Part shown: in pieces, positions 53,601-62,952 of the stretch
How the letters are laid out: each line of letters opens with the position of its first letter
Position numbering within the stretch: position 1 is the stretch's first letter
Assembly (NCBI RefSeq): GCF_001439785.1
Contig: NZ_JYLI01000006.1
Span: forward strand, 124,001 to 188,000
Source: Pseudomonas poae
GTDB lineage: Bacteria > Pseudomonadota > Gammaproteobacteria > Pseudomonadales > Pseudomonadaceae
DNA: 64,000 bases
Reading direction: 5' to 3'
Position numbers and translations under genes: made by a program
Notes under the pieces: model-generated
What the model was told of the DNA's origin: nothing
Databases searched by the model: none
What the model saw: the letters and a program-made list of their open reading frames with translations, nothing else

Positions 53601-56581
53601 TTATCGAGGGCGAGTATTTCAAGGTTTTCGAAGACCAGCCGCTCGGCTGCTGGCGCATCCAGCATCCGTCTTTGGACGACGCGTATGCCCCGGTACTGAC
53701 CCACAATGGCGCCGGTGCCTGGCGACATGAATGGGAAAATCCGCTGACCTGGGATGGGCAAAGACCCTTTTATCGCCTGGGGCCTTTGACGCGAGCGTTA
53801 TCGCCGGACGCCATTGAGCAGATCCAGCAGATCAGCGCAGTGACGCCGGACATGTTGCGGCGGGTGCATGTGCGCAACGAACCCCCGCCGGCGATTCTGG
53901 TGGACACCATTGAGCGTTACACGCTGCAGCAGCGAGTGATGACCGGTGTGGAAACTGGCCGGGATTTTTTTGATGAGGTGCTGGGCGAGGTAGGCCCTGA
54001 TCTGGCCGATGAGCTAGTGGGGCGTGCAGGTCTCACGCGTGCCGATCAGGTGGCGGCGCTGGAAGCCAGGGTCAATGTCGACAAGCCGCAGATGGAGCGG
54101 CATTTCTACAAGGCACTGCGTCATACAAAAACGCTGCCGTCGACAAACCCTCATGCTCGCGTGCTGCAGCGTTATTTTCCTGGTTTGTCGGCATGGGACG
54201 CCACCAGGCTGGTCTACAAAATCACCCCGGCAGAGCAGCGAAGCCTGGAGGCAGGGCGTCTTCCATTAAGCCTGACGCTGGATATCCGTTGGGCACAGGA
54301 GCATTCGCGCAGAGCCCGTGCCGTGGACGGCTTGTATACAAGGCTGGCGGCTAATGAGGACAGCACCAGGCTGATCATGCGTGCGCTGCCGGACCTCCAG
54401 GGCTGGCCTGACCACCTGCGCGTAGAGGTGTGGGAAAGAGGTCGGCTGATTGACAGCGTCGGCCCCGAGGGTGCCGTACTCAGGCGAATGCTTGAACCCG
54501 TTTCTCATCGCTACCAGGCGTACACGCTGCAAAAAAACGGTGAACGGCTAGCGGTGGGAAGCCCCGGACCGTTTTTGACGGTTTTGTTGGCGGCGTTGCC
54601 AACGGCTGAACGCCAGGCGTTGGGCTACACCCACGCAGCCGGTCCCGAGGAGCTTTTACGCTGTATTGCAGATCGCGAACGACACATCTTGGAGAGCGCT
54701 GAGCCTGGGTTCGACATTGACCGTCGGCCACGCTTCAACCCGCCGCGACGTACAGCTGACGGGCGCATCGGTTACCCCCTCAGTGGCGGTGAAGAACTTG
54801 GACCGGTAGCGCGTGAGCAGATCGCCCGGTTGCGCGGGTTGTACCCCGCCAAGAGCGACGATGAGGTGCTGCAGTTACTACGCGAGGCGGGTGACTCGAC
54901 CGACGAGCGCACTACAATGATCGACTATCTGGTGCGTGAACAACGTGCGCTCGACGTGGACCTGCAGCAATGGCGCGATGCCGCATCGGCCGGCGCGAGC
55001 GACGCCATATCCGTCCGCTCGCGGGCGCTGGCGGTGGCCCGGATTCAGCGTTGCTGGGCCAAGGAAGGCTTGACGCCGGGCATTGTCGAAGAGCTCAACC
55101 TGGATGATCTGGAGCTGACAAGCCTGCCGACACTGAGGGCCCACTTCGGCCATGTGACAGTGCTGAACGTCAACGGCAATTCTCTGAGCGCATTACCTGA
55201 GCGGTTTCTGCAAAGCTTCCCCGGACTTCGGGTGATTTCCTTCAAGGGTAACCGCCTCACTCATCTGCCGGATATGGACGGGTTGGCTCACCTTGCGGTG
55301 CTCAACCTTTCGAATAATCTGCTCCGGCTTGATCTGCGGGACGAGTTTCGACTGGCTGCGCTGACCGGTTTGAGGAACCTTGATTTATCGGTCAATCCAC
55401 TGGGCCAGGGACGGCGGCTGTCGCTCTATCCGTTAAGGCGATTGCGTGAGCTGGGCCTGCGCAATTGCGGTCTGGACCGGCTGCCGCGTGGCGCCGTGAC
55501 CCTGCAGACACTGCGCAGTTTTGACCTGCGCAACAATGCAATCAGGGAGTTGGCCGAGACGGACTTGTTCATCTACCCCCAGGTTCATCGGGCGATGAAT
55601 CTGCGGGGTAATCCGCTTTCGCCGCAGGCACGACAGCTATTGCGGCGAATCGGTGAGCGGCAGGGGCAGCCAGACGTTGATTTCGGGCTGTGGGCGCCCG
55701 CCGCTTCGTTCGACCAGCGCGCGGATCGTTGGTTGGCGTTGCTGCCCCCTGGCGACGTGCAGGCGCGGCAGCTGGAGTGGGCAGCCTTGCAGGAACAGCC
55801 CATGGCGGACTGTTTTTTCGAGTTGTTGGGCAATATCGCTGATTATTCGCTGTTCGCTGATGTGGGCCATCGCGCCCTGCGTGAAACCATCACGCGGCGG
55901 GTCTGGAGGTTGATCGACGAAGCTTTGTTTCACGGGGGAGGGGAGCAGATTTACTCCGTGCGGCCCTATGGTTACATGAGCGGAGGAATCGACGGTTGGC
56001 TGTTGAGCCTGCATGAGTTGGAATTGCTCAGGCTGCCCTATCGAATGCTTGCCACGGACGTCCAAAACGCCGGGCCGGCGTTTGTGCATTATTACCGGGC
56101 GCTGCGCCGGATGGACGCCATCAGCGAGCATGTCCGTCGCCACTTCCCGGGCCAGACACTCTGGCAGGCCTGTACGCGAATCCACAGTTATCGCATCGCT
56201 CTGGCGACCAGCCTTGATCTGCCGCTGGTGCTTGTTTCACGCTTCAACATCCCCTTGGCACAGCCCGACGGCGCCTCCGTGGATATGCTGCGCACGCGCA
56301 TCCTGCGTGAAGAAGTCGGCATGAACTGGTCTCTGCACTTGCGCAAGGAGGAGCATTGGGTGGAATTTCTGAAGCGCAAATACCGCAGCCGATTTGCCGC
56401 TGCACTGCGCGGCTATGATCGGCTGCTGGAGATCGCCAGCAACAAGGTTGCAGACGCTGTGATGACGGAGGGCGAATACCTGCGCTATGTCCAAACCCTG
56501 CGGGCAGCCAGGTTAACGGCCGAAAACGCGGTGGTAGCGGAGCTGACCGACCGCGAGTGGACGGATTTTGTCACCGGCTGA
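50645..56581 (+). CDS. Giant LRR protein with NEL-like C-terminus (putative effector/toxin)
   Basis: 1978 residues. No signal peptide and no secretion gene nearby. The N-terminal two thirds resemble the DUF6543 (dermonecrotic-toxin-like) proteins of Pseudomonas. A leucine-rich repeat block follows at about 1475-1665 (units such as HVTVLNVNGNSLSALPE, LAVLNLSNNLLRLDL, LRSFDLRNNAIREL). The C-terminal ~300 residues have the layout of the NEL (IpaH/SspH) E3 ubiquitin ligase domain: FFELLGNIADY, ALRETITRRVWRLIDEAL, then the catalytic loop, and a final EEHWVEFLKRKYRSRFAA segment. The loop, normally C-x-D-G, reads G-I-D-G: Gly1781 replaces the catalytic Cys and Asp1783 is kept. Ligase activity may be lost. 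Domain borders by eye. Confidence 0.8.
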   Translation: MLDPTQQPAPQDPLARFVAERRAPLMTRSEWSALQNLDVLRGKLDVFFGALNDAEKYAYVRLQRAWIDAQRSVEKDVKALTHAFEQQTMALLRAQLQALTGQDIDPVNTRIHTRYLQPEQRVRRAAHGEKGEGVVKVASLSLWDAACLNYDGLTGWSYPGRTGLADASYLDAHVNATAAEFIALVRRLDLGGQLRQRLDDGLKPNGSVGNSVMGLAKAEFDFALIDALKNTAASGIDREKYQWVKRALSGEARWGSMEEMLLFIPHGVDNVSWVPQPMGLTGHYVRPPPGDRLSIPHLVFSITGCKGAFSFFPSRPGGALRHFQSHRRACEHFHVAFDSAYRQGDVDWLYPMMLLRDCARLKRIAKTTAPPADLEGVAHLIYRLAQSIPAVDTLGKIGYVRETVEKVPVVSLNDFYIKRCRANLQEMAHQTPGFMPTLIEVFKTLALEILNVLLIPVPGALKGLGRVRTIAMFVALEQALVEGGSQAMQGEPGDLLQGFADLADLLISGRLHTRLAKSVQRRHQRLYRRLSDARSATEQREPSAGKVLETMLGSPDAPARAMEVILSSSATSQQTLGQVWAGAQPSASLVDAVERFQADRLIEWVAEGGDSTRTVPVAAVDVLAPLLTQLSAWPADTSLSIANQQGVEVRRYSKGASVMPTAVVSVTALENHQFAYGTPQRFTAHLPSAIIELLPEYFPAGDHALGQQLAVQARARKTDLFEALTRFAELSRSAASGVSVAVHALLPDRVTPDTPVPAVITQLRALHPDLSLARLLEVLREHPLSEHQQTQLLESQLQPEALYLALRAVRGVARREKIIDGLFHGRRFDRQTCHWATEFADGVLRDLTGQQLVVSPAGQAVPYVSKGPADRNVVVIDQLRGRFAAYNHHALRTGATFMGADSFYDAIISRLSAGDRLQLGLSALQGVADLRHQVAHAMLRNRAPDGSFYPYRREIEHYATTADTTGIVPEPDALGLYRRGPDRYLFIEGEYFKVFEDQPLGCWRIQHPSLDDAYAPVLTHNGAGAWRHEWENPLTWDGQRPFYRLGPLTRALSPDAIEQIQQISAVTPDMLRRVHVRNEPPPAILVDTIERYTLQQRVMTGVETGRDFFDEVLGEVGPDLADELVGRAGLTRADQVAALEARVNVDKPQMERHFYKALRHTKTLPSTNPHARVLQRYFPGLSAWDATRLVYKITPAEQRSLEAGRLPLSLTLDIRWAQEHSRRARAVDGLYTRLAANEDSTRLIMRALPDLQGWPDHLRVEVWERGRLIDSVGPEGAVLRRMLEPVSHRYQAYTLQKNGERLAVGSPGPFLTVLLAALPTAERQALGYTHAAGPEELLRCIADRERHILESAEPGFDIDRRPRFNPPRRTADGRIGYPLSGGEELGPVAREQIARLRGLYPAKSDDEVLQLLREAGDSTDERTTMIDYLVREQRALDVDLQQWRDAASAGASDAISVRSRALAVARIQRCWAKEGLTPGIVEELNLDDLELTSLPTLRAHFGHVTVLNVNGNSLSALPERFLQSFPGLRVISFKGNRLTHLPDMDGLAHLAVLNLSNNLLRLDLRDEFRLAALTGLRNLDLSVNPLGQGRRLSLYPLRRLRELGLRNCGLDRLPRGAVTLQTLRSFDLRNNAIRELAETDLFIYPQVHRAMNLRGNPLSPQARQLLRRIGERQGQPDVDFGLWAPAASFDQRADRWLALLPPGDVQARQLEWAALQEQPMADCFFELLGNIADYSLFADVGHRALRETITRRVWRLIDEALFHGGGEQIYSVRPYGYMSGGIDGWLLSLHELELLRLPYRMLATDVQNAGPAFVHYYRALRRMDAISEHVRRHFPGQTLWQACTRIHSYRIALATSLDLPLVLVSRFNIPLAQPDGASVDMLRTRILREEVGMNWSLHLRKEEHWVEFLKRKYRSRFAAALRGYDRLLEIASNKVADAVMTEGEYLRYVQTLRAARLTAENAVVAELTDREWTDFVTG

Positions 56582-56587
56582 TTTGGC

Positions 56588-56610
56588 ACTTATGCCTTTG
56601 AGGCATAAGT
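56588..56610. terminator. perfect 9-bp inverted repeat after the giant gene
   Basis: ACTTATGCC (56588-56596) and GGCATAAGT (56602-56610) around TTTGA, starting seven bases after the stop. No T-run follows, so it may be a weak or Rho-assisted terminator, or protect the mRNA end. Confidence 0.5.
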
Positions 56611-56688
56611 ACCGCACTTTGCGTGATATGGCCTGCCGACCTTTCCCGGTATGATGTTCGCCCCCGCAGTCTGGATTGCGAATACGCC

Positions 56689-57591
56689 ATGACCTTGCAG
56701 TACCCCACAATCGCCGATTGCGTCGGCAACACGCCCCTGGTCCGCTTGCAACGCATGGCGGGTGAAACCAGCAATACCCTGTTGCTCAAGCTTGAAGGCA
56801 ATAATCCGGCTGGCTCGGTCAAGGACCGCCCGGCGCTGTCGATGATCACCCGTGCCGAGTTGCGCGGGCAGATCAAGCCCGGCGACACCCTGATCGAAGC
56901 CACCTCGGGTAACACCGGGATCGCCCTGGCCATGGCTGCGGCGATCAAGGGCTACAAGATGATTCTGATCATGCCCGACAACTCCAGTGCCGAGCGCAAG
57001 GCGGCGATGACGGCCTACGGTGCCGAGCTGATTCTGGTGACCCAGGAGCAGGGCATGGAAGGCGCGCGCGATCTGGCCGAGCGCATGGCGGCCGAAGGTC
57101 GTGGCCAGGTGCTGGACCAGTTCGCCAACGGCGACAATCCCGAGGCGCACTACACCACCACCGGCCCGGAAATCTGGCGCCAGACCGGCGGCACCGTCAC
57201 CCATTTCGTCAGCTCCATGGGCACCACCGGCACCATCATGGGCAACTCGCGCTATCTCAAGGAGCAGAACCCGGCGATCCAGATCGTCGGCCTGCAACCG
57301 ATGGAAGGCGCGGCGATCCCGGGTATTCGTCGCTGGCCCGAAGAGTACTTGCCCAAGATCTACAACGCGACGCGGGTGGACCGGATCATCGACATGGCCC
57401 AGCGCGAAGCCGAAGACACCACTCGCCGCCTGGCCCGTGAAGAAGGCATCTTCTGCGGTGTGTCGTCCGGCGGTTCGGTGGCCGGCATGTTGCGCCTGTC
57501 CAAAGAAGTGGAAAACGCGGTGATCGTCGCGATCATCTGTGACCGAGGCGACCGCTACCTGTCGACCGGCATCTTCGACGAACCCAACTGA
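56689..57591 (+). CDS. cysM: Cysteine synthase B (O-acetylserine sulfhydrylase B)
   Basis: 300 residues. PLP enzyme making cysteine (or S-sulfocysteine from thiosulfate). The PLP lysine is Lys45 in [12 protein letters not shown]; the substrate loop is [12 protein letters not shown]; the phosphate-binding loop is [11 protein letters not shown]. The sequence ending [16 protein letters not shown] is typical of CysM as opposed to CysK. ATG 56689 gives the family start [17 protein letters not shown]. The stop overlaps the rlmD start by one base. Confidence 0.95.
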   Translation: MTLQYPTIADCVGNTPLVRLQRMAGETSNTLLLKLEGNNPAGSVKDRPALSMITRAELRGQIKPGDTLIEATSGNTGIALAMAAAIKGYKMILIMPDNSSAERKAAMTAYGAELILVTQEQGMEGARDLAERMAAEGRGQVLDQFANGDNPEAHYTTTGPEIWRQTGGTVTHFVSSMGTTGTIMGNSRYLKEQNPAIQIVGLQPMEGAAIPGIRRWPEEYLPKIYNATRVDRIIDMAQREAEDTTRRLAREEGIFCGVSSGGSVAGMLRLSKEVENAVIVAIICDRGDRYLSTGIFDEPN

Positions 57592-58943
57592 TGGCCAAGC
57601 ACGAGAGAGGCCTGCGCTTCCAACCGACGGGTGGCAGCCGGGCGCCACAGATTCCCGTGGGCAAGAAGCAGCGCCTGACCATTGAGCGCCTGGCCAACGA
57701 TGGCCGCGGCATTGTGTTCTTTGAAGGTCGCACCTGGTTCGTCAACGGTGCGTTGGCGGGCGAAGACGTTGAAGCACGGGTGCTGGGCGCTCACGGCAAG
57801 GTGGTAGAGGCGCGCACCGAGCGCGTATTTACCGCCAGCGAGTTGCGTCGCCCGGCACCCTGTGTGCACTTTGGCCGCTGCGGCGGTTGCAGCGTGCAGC
57901 ACCTGCCTCACGGCGAACAGCTTGCGCTGAAACAGCGCATGCTCGCCGAGCAACTGTCCCGTGTGGCAGGTGTCGAACCGCAGGAGTGGGCAGCGCCCTT
58001 GAGCGGGCCGGAGTTCGGCTATCGACGGCGCGCGCGGGTCGCGGTGCGCTGGGATGCCAAGGCGAAAAAACTCGAGGTCGGTTTTCGCGCCGTGGCCAGC
58101 CAGGACATCGTCGGTATTGATGACTGCCCCGTGCTGGTACAAGCCTTGCAGCCGATCATGCAGCGTCTGCCGAACATGCTGCGCCGGTTGAGCAAGCCTC
58201 AGGCGCTGGGTCACGTGGAATTGTTCAGCGGGTCTTCGATTGCCGTGTTGCTGCGGCATATGGCGCCGTTGTCCGAGGCGGACCTGCAGGTTTTGAAAGA
58301 GTTTTGTGCGTTTCATGACGCCCAGTTGTGGTTGCAGGGTGAGGGCAAGCCGGAACCTGTGGAGCCTGAGCAAACCCTGGGTTTTCGCTTGGATGCCTGG
58401 GATCTGGAGCTGGCGTACCGGCCGGGAGACTTCGTCCAGGTCAATGCCTCGGTCAACGAGGCAATGGTCGCCCAGGCGCTGCAATGGCTGGCGCCGCAGG
58501 CCGATGAGCGGGTGCTGGATTTGTTTTGCGGCCTGGGCAACTTTGCCCTGCCGCTGGCCAGGCAGGTGCGTGAAGTGGTCGCCGTGGAAGGCGTGCAAAC
58601 GATGGTGGACCGGGCGGCGCTCAATGCTGTCAGCAACAATTTGCATAACGCGCAGTTTTTTCAGGCCGATTTGTCTCAGCCGTTGACTGACGCAGAATGG
58701 GCCAAACAGGGCTTTTCTGCGGTACTCTTGGACCCACCTCGTGACGGTGCCCAGGAGGTTGTGCGCAAGCTCGCCACCCTTGGCGCCAGGCGCGTGGTGT
58801 ATGTGTCCTGCAACCCGGCCACGCTGGCGCGGGACACGGTTGAGTTGGTCAAGCAGGGCTACCGGCTAAAACGTGCCGGGATCCTCGACATGTTTCCGCA
58901 AACTGCGCATGTCGAGGCCATGGCGTTATTTGAAGCGGGCTAG
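57591..58943 (+). CDS. rlmD: 23S rRNA (uracil-1939-C5)-methyltransferase RlmD
   Basis: 450 residues. Uses SAM to methylate U1939 of 23S rRNA. TRAM domain at the N-terminus ([21 protein letters not shown]), four-cysteine Fe-S motif ([15 protein letters not shown] with a later CPVL), SAM-binding [14 protein letters not shown], and the catalytic cysteine in [13 protein letters not shown]. Matches RumA/RlmD length (433 in E. coli). The TGATG junction with cysM indicates coupling; cysM-rlmD-relA-mazG is the usual Pseudomonas order. Confidence 0.95.
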   Translation: MAKHERGLRFQPTGGSRAPQIPVGKKQRLTIERLANDGRGIVFFEGRTWFVNGALAGEDVEARVLGAHGKVVEARTERVFTASELRRPAPCVHFGRCGGCSVQHLPHGEQLALKQRMLAEQLSRVAGVEPQEWAAPLSGPEFGYRRRARVAVRWDAKAKKLEVGFRAVASQDIVGIDDCPVLVQALQPIMQRLPNMLRRLSKPQALGHVELFSGSSIAVLLRHMAPLSEADLQVLKEFCAFHDAQLWLQGEGKPEPVEPEQTLGFRLDAWDLELAYRPGDFVQVNASVNEAMVAQALQWLAPQADERVLDLFCGLGNFALPLARQVREVVAVEGVQTMVDRAALNAVSNNLHNAQFFQADLSQPLTDAEWAKQGFSAVLLDPPRDGAQEVVRKLATLGARRVVYVSCNPATLARDTVELVKQGYRLKRAGILDMFPQTAHVEAMALFEAG

Positions 58944-59064
58944 GATGCCCGTTTAATCCGACCGGCCTGCGTTCTCCAGGGCCCCTGAGCTGCCACGGAG
59001 TTCGCAGTCAAGGTCGGCGATGATTCCGGCGCATCCAAGGTGCGTCGTAGGGAAGGTAAGAAAG

Positions 59065-61308
59065 ATGGTACAGGTGAGAGCACACCAGCCGATCAACACC
59101 GACGGCAGTATCAATCTGGAGGCATGGCTCGACCATGCCATCAGTGTCGATCCGGCACTGGACCGTGAGGCCATGAAAGCCGCCTGCGAGTTCGCTCGTG
59201 AGTCCGAGCAGCAGGACAATGCGGCCAAGAACCTGTGGGCCGAAGGCACTTCGAGCTTTCGCACCGGGCTGGAAATCGCCGAGATCCTCGCCGATCTCAA
59301 GCTCGACCAGGATTCGCTGATCGCCGCCGTGCTCTATCGCGGCGTGCGCGAAGGGCACATCGAGCTGGCCACGGTCGGCCAGCGCTTTGGCTCGGTGGTG
59401 GCCAAGCTGATCGACGGCGTGCTGCGCATGGCTGCCATCAGCGCCAGCCTCAGCCCGCGCCAGTCCATGGTGCTGGGCACCCAGGGGCAGGTGGAAAACC
59501 TGCGCAAGATGCTGGTGGCGATGGTCGACGACGTACGCGTCGCCCTGATCAAGCTGGCCGAACGCACCTGCGCGATCCGTGCGGTGAAGACCGCTGACGA
59601 CGAAAAGCGTAACCGCGTCGCCCGCGAAGTCTTCGACATCTATGCGCCGCTGGCGCACCGCCTGGGCATCGGCCATATCAAGTGGGAGCTGGAGGATTTG
59701 TCCTTTCGCTACCTTGAGCCTGATCAATACAAACAGATCGCCACGCTGCTGCACGAGCGGCGCCTGGACCGCGAGCGCTTTATCAGCGACGTGATGGGCC
59801 AGCTGCGTACCGAATTGCAGGCTACCGGCGTCGAGGCCGACATCAGCGGCCGTGCCAAACATATCTACTCGATCTGGCGCAAGATGCAGCGCAAGGGCCT
59901 GGCCTTCAGCCAGATCTACGACGTGCGCGCGGTGCGCGTGCTGGTGCCGGAAATGCGCGACTGCTACACCGCGCTGGGGATCGTCCACACGCTGTGGCGG
60001 CACATCCCCAAGGAATTCGACGACTACATCGCCAACCCCAAAGAAAACGGCTATCGCTCGCTGCACACGGCGGTGATCGGTCCCGAGGGCAAGGTGCTCG
60101 AAGTGCAGATCCGCACCCACGCCATGCACGAAGAGGCGGAACTGGGCGTTTGCGCGCACTGGCGCTACAAGGGCACCGACGTCAAGGCCGGGTCCAACCA
60201 GTACGAAGAGAAGATTTCCTGGTTGCGCCAGGTGCTCGAATGGCACGAAGAGCTCGGCGATATCGGTGGTCTTGCCGAACAACTGCGAGTGGATATCGAG
60301 CCCGACCGCGTCTATATCTTTACCCCGGACGGGCATGCCATCGACCTGCCCAAGGGTGCCACGCCGCTGGATTTTGCCTACCGCGTGCATACCGAGATCG
60401 GCCACAACTGCCGGGGCGCCAAGATCAACGGGCGCATCGTGCCGCTCAACTACAGCCTGCAGACCGGTGAGCAGGTTGAGATCATCACCAGCAAGCACGG
60501 CACGCCGAGCCGCGACTGGCTGAACCCGAACCTGGGCTACATCACCACCTCGCGGGCACGGGCGAAGATCGTCCACTGGTTCAAACTGCAGGCGCGCGAT
60601 CAGAACGTCGCTGCCGGCAAGACCCTGCTCGAACGCGAACTGGCGCGCCTGGGCCTGCCCCAGGTGGACTTCGACAAGCTGGCCGAAAAGGCCAACATGA
60701 AAATCGCCGAAGACATGTTCGCCGCCCTCGGCGCCGGCGACTTGCGCCTGGCGCAACTGGTTAACCTGGCCCAGCAACTGGTAGAGCCGGAGCGGGGCAA
60801 CGAACAACTGGAGCTGATCCCGCGCAAGGCTACCGGTTACAAGCCCGGCAAGCGCGGCGATATCCAGATCCAGGGCGTGGGCAATCTGATGACGCAGATC
60901 GCCGGTTGCTGCCAGCCGCTGCCAGGCGACGCGATTGTCGGCTATATCACCCAAGGCCGTGGCGTGAGTATTCACCGTCAGGATTGCGCCTCGGTGCTGC
61001 AGTTGGGCGGGCGCGAGCCGGAGCGGATCATCCAGGTCAGCTGGGGCCCGGTGCCGGTGCTCACCTACCCCGTGGATATCATCATTCGTGCCTACGACCG
61101 TTCCGGTCTACTGCGCGACGTGTCGCAAGTGCTGCTCAATGAGCGCATCAACGTGCTGGCGGTGAACACCCGCTCGAACAAGGAGGACAACACCGCGTTG
61201 ATGTCCCTGACCATCGAGATTCCGGGGTTGGACGCATTGGGGCGTTTGCTGGGGCGGATCTCCCAGTTGCCAAACATTATCGAAACCCGACGCAACCGCA
61301 CGCCATGA
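59065..61308 (+). CDS. relA: GTP pyrophosphokinase RelA ((p)ppGpp synthetase I)
   Basis: 747 residues, the Pseudomonas RelA length. Makes (p)ppGpp on ribosomes carrying uncharged tRNA. The N-terminal pseudo-hydrolase domain lacks the HD metal site (AAVLYRGVREGHIELATVG). The synthetase domain has YDVRAVRVLV and ENGYRSLHTAVIG; the TGS domain IYIFTPDGHAIDLPKGATPLDFAYRVH, a zinc-finger region (AGCCQPLPGD) and a C-terminal ACT domain follow. ATG 59065 chosen for MVQVRAHQPIN; 59020 would add 15 residues. Confidence 0.96.
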   Translation: MVQVRAHQPINTDGSINLEAWLDHAISVDPALDREAMKAACEFARESEQQDNAAKNLWAEGTSSFRTGLEIAEILADLKLDQDSLIAAVLYRGVREGHIELATVGQRFGSVVAKLIDGVLRMAAISASLSPRQSMVLGTQGQVENLRKMLVAMVDDVRVALIKLAERTCAIRAVKTADDEKRNRVAREVFDIYAPLAHRLGIGHIKWELEDLSFRYLEPDQYKQIATLLHERRLDRERFISDVMGQLRTELQATGVEADISGRAKHIYSIWRKMQRKGLAFSQIYDVRAVRVLVPEMRDCYTALGIVHTLWRHIPKEFDDYIANPKENGYRSLHTAVIGPEGKVLEVQIRTHAMHEEAELGVCAHWRYKGTDVKAGSNQYEEKISWLRQVLEWHEELGDIGGLAEQLRVDIEPDRVYIFTPDGHAIDLPKGATPLDFAYRVHTEIGHNCRGAKINGRIVPLNYSLQTGEQVEIITSKHGTPSRDWLNPNLGYITTSRARAKIVHWFKLQARDQNVAAGKTLLERELARLGLPQVDFDKLAEKANMKIAEDMFAALGAGDLRLAQLVNLAQQLVEPERGNEQLELIPRKATGYKPGKRGDIQIQGVGNLMTQIAGCCQPLPGDAIVGYITQGRGVSIHRQDCASVLQLGGREPERIIQVSWGPVPVLTYPVDIIIRAYDRSGLLRDVSQVLLNERINVLAVNTRSNKEDNTALMSLTIEIPGLDALGRLLGRISQLPNIIETRRNRTP

Positions 61309-61320
61309 ACGTGAACTGAC

Positions 61321-61407
61321 TGTGGGAGCTGGCTTGCCTGCGATGGCATCACTGTGGTGCAACTGACGTACCGAGTCGCTTGCATCGCAGGCAAGCCAGC
61401 TCCCACA
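61321..61407. repeat. REPIN (perfect 25-bp inverted pair)
   Basis: Arms at 61321-61345 and 61383-61407 are perfect inverted 25-mers with a TGTGGGAGCTGGCTTGCC core, separated by 37 bases, between relA and mazG. The same core family occurs at 63368-63438. Confidence 0.9.
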
Positions 61408-61449
61408 TTTGACTTTCGGCGTTTCAAAAACCCGCGCAGAGATTGACCG

Positions 61450-62283
61450 ATGTATTCACTTGAAGACCTGCTGCACCTGATGAACCGCCTGCGGGATCCA
61501 CAGTACGGCTGCCCGTGGGACATCAAGCAAACCTACGCCACGATCGTGCCGCACACCCTCGAAGAAGCCTACGAAGTCGCCGACGCCATCAAGCGCGGCG
61601 ACTTCGATCATCTGCAAGGCGAGTTGGGCGACCTGTTGTTCCAAGTCGTCTATTACAGCCAGTTGGCGCGTGAAGACGGGCGTTTCGAGTTTGCCGGCGT
61701 GGTCGACAGCATTACGCGCAAGCTGATCCGTCGTCATCCGCACGTGTTCCCGACCGGTGATCTGTATGCACCGCTGGATATTCCTCAGTTGAGTGAAGAT
61801 CAGGTCAAGCAACGCTGGGAGCAGATCAAAACCGAGGAGCGTGCGGAACAGTCCGACGCACCGGAGCAACTTTCCCTGCTCGACGATGTGCCCAAGGCGC
61901 TGCCATCCCTGTCCCGTGCCGCCAAATTGCAGAAGCGCGCCAGCCAGGTCGGTTTCGACTGGCCGTCCGCCTTGCCGGTGGTGGACAACGTGCGCGAAGA
62001 GCTTGATGAAGTGCTCGAAGCCATGGCCGCCAACGACCAGGCTGCAATCGCCGATGAGGTCGGTGACCTGCTGTTTGCCGCAGTCAACCTGGCCCGTCAC
62101 CTCAAGGTCGACCCGGAAACCGCGCTGCGTGGCGCCAATGCCAAGTTCGAACGACGTTTCCGATTTATCGAACAGGCATTGCGCGAAACGCATCAACCCA
62201 TAGAAGATTGCACCCTCGAAACCTTGGACGCCCTGTGGGGCGAAGCCAAGCGTCAGGAAAAGAATGTGTCCAGCTGCGGTTGA
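61450..62283 (+). CDS. mazG: Nucleoside triphosphate pyrophosphohydrolase MazG
   Basis: 277 residues with two tandem MazG domains. Hydrolyses NTPs to NMP and pyrophosphate; in E. coli it limits (p)ppGpp effects, and mazG follows relA here. Each domain shows the metal-binding acidic motif: EEAYEVADAI with GELGDLLFQVVYY in the first, EELDEVLEAMA with DEVGDLLFAAVNLARH in the second. Length 277 compared with 263 in E. coli. Confidence 0.95.
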   Translation: MYSLEDLLHLMNRLRDPQYGCPWDIKQTYATIVPHTLEEAYEVADAIKRGDFDHLQGELGDLLFQVVYYSQLAREDGRFEFAGVVDSITRKLIRRHPHVFPTGDLYAPLDIPQLSEDQVKQRWEQIKTEERAEQSDAPEQLSLLDDVPKALPSLSRAAKLQKRASQVGFDWPSALPVVDNVREELDEVLEAMAANDQAAIADEVGDLLFAAVNLARHLKVDPETALRGANAKFERRFRFIEQALRETHQPIEDCTLETLDALWGEAKRQEKNVSSCG

Positions 62284-62308
62284 GCAGTTGCCTAAGTGAG
62301 TAAGCACC

Positions 62309-62854
62309 ATGAGCCTTTCCCTTCGCGACCAGTTGCTCAAAGCAGGTCTGGTCAACCAAAAGCAGGCCAAGCAGGTCGGCAAAGAGAAACAGAAGCAGCA
62401 GCGCCTGGTCCACAAGGGGCAGGCCGAGGTGGATGACACCCAGGCCCGTCTGGCGGCCGAGGCGCATGCCGAGAAGGTCAAGCGCGACCAGGAGCTGAAC
62501 CGTCAGCAGCAGGAAAAAGCCGAGGCCAAGGCGCGCACGGCGCAGGTCAAGCAATTGATCGAGACCTCGCGCTTGCCCAAGCTGACCACCGAGGACTACT
62601 ACAACTTCGTGGATGACAAGAAGGTCAAGCGCCTGTCGGTCAACACGCTGATGCGCAACAAGCTGAGCAACGGCTCCCTGGCCATCGTGCACCACGGCGG
62701 CAGCTACGAAGTGATCCCCCGCGAAGCGGCGCTGAAGATCCAGGAGCGCGCGCCGGAGCGTATCGTGCAGCTCAATATCCTTACCGAAAGCCAGGTGCCG
62801 GACGAGGATGATCCGTACGCTGCCTATCAGATCCCGGACGATCTGATGTGGTAA
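62309..62854 (+). CDS. DUF2058 (YaiL-like) protein
   Basis: 181 residues, highly charged. The N-terminal half is a Lys/Gln-rich helix (LVNQKQAKQVGKEKQKQQR, AEKVKRDQELNRQQQEKAE) likely to be coiled coil; the C-terminal half has the conserved YYNFVDDKKVKRLSVN and GSLAIVHHGGSYEVIPREAALKI. Matches the DUF2058/YaiL family, annotated nucleoprotein or polynucleotide-associated, function unproven. A terminator follows. Confidence 0.88.
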   Translation: MSLSLRDQLLKAGLVNQKQAKQVGKEKQKQQRLVHKGQAEVDDTQARLAAEAHAEKVKRDQELNRQQQEKAEAKARTAQVKQLIETSRLPKLTTEDYYNFVDDKKVKRLSVNTLMRNKLSNGSLAIVHHGGSYEVIPREAALKIQERAPERIVQLNILTESQVPDEDDPYAAYQIPDDLMW

Positions 62855-62867
62855 GGCTGTAGACACG

Positions 62868-62896
62868 AAAAACCCCGCTCACAAGGCGGGGTTTTT
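62868..62896 (+). terminator. intrinsic terminator
   Basis: ACCCCGC (62872-62878) pairs with GCGGGGT (62886-62892), with flanking A-run and T-run. It lies 14 bases after the DUF2058 stop. Confidence 0.9.
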
Positions 62897-62952
62897 GTTT
62901 GCGGGCACGCCAGCTGCTGTGTGGGGCCGGGTGCCTGCGAGATTTCGGTGGG

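Noticed and set aside
59008..60975. 655-codon minus-strand frame opposite relA
   Set aside because: Antisense shadow of a certain gene, with low-complexity composition and no motif.
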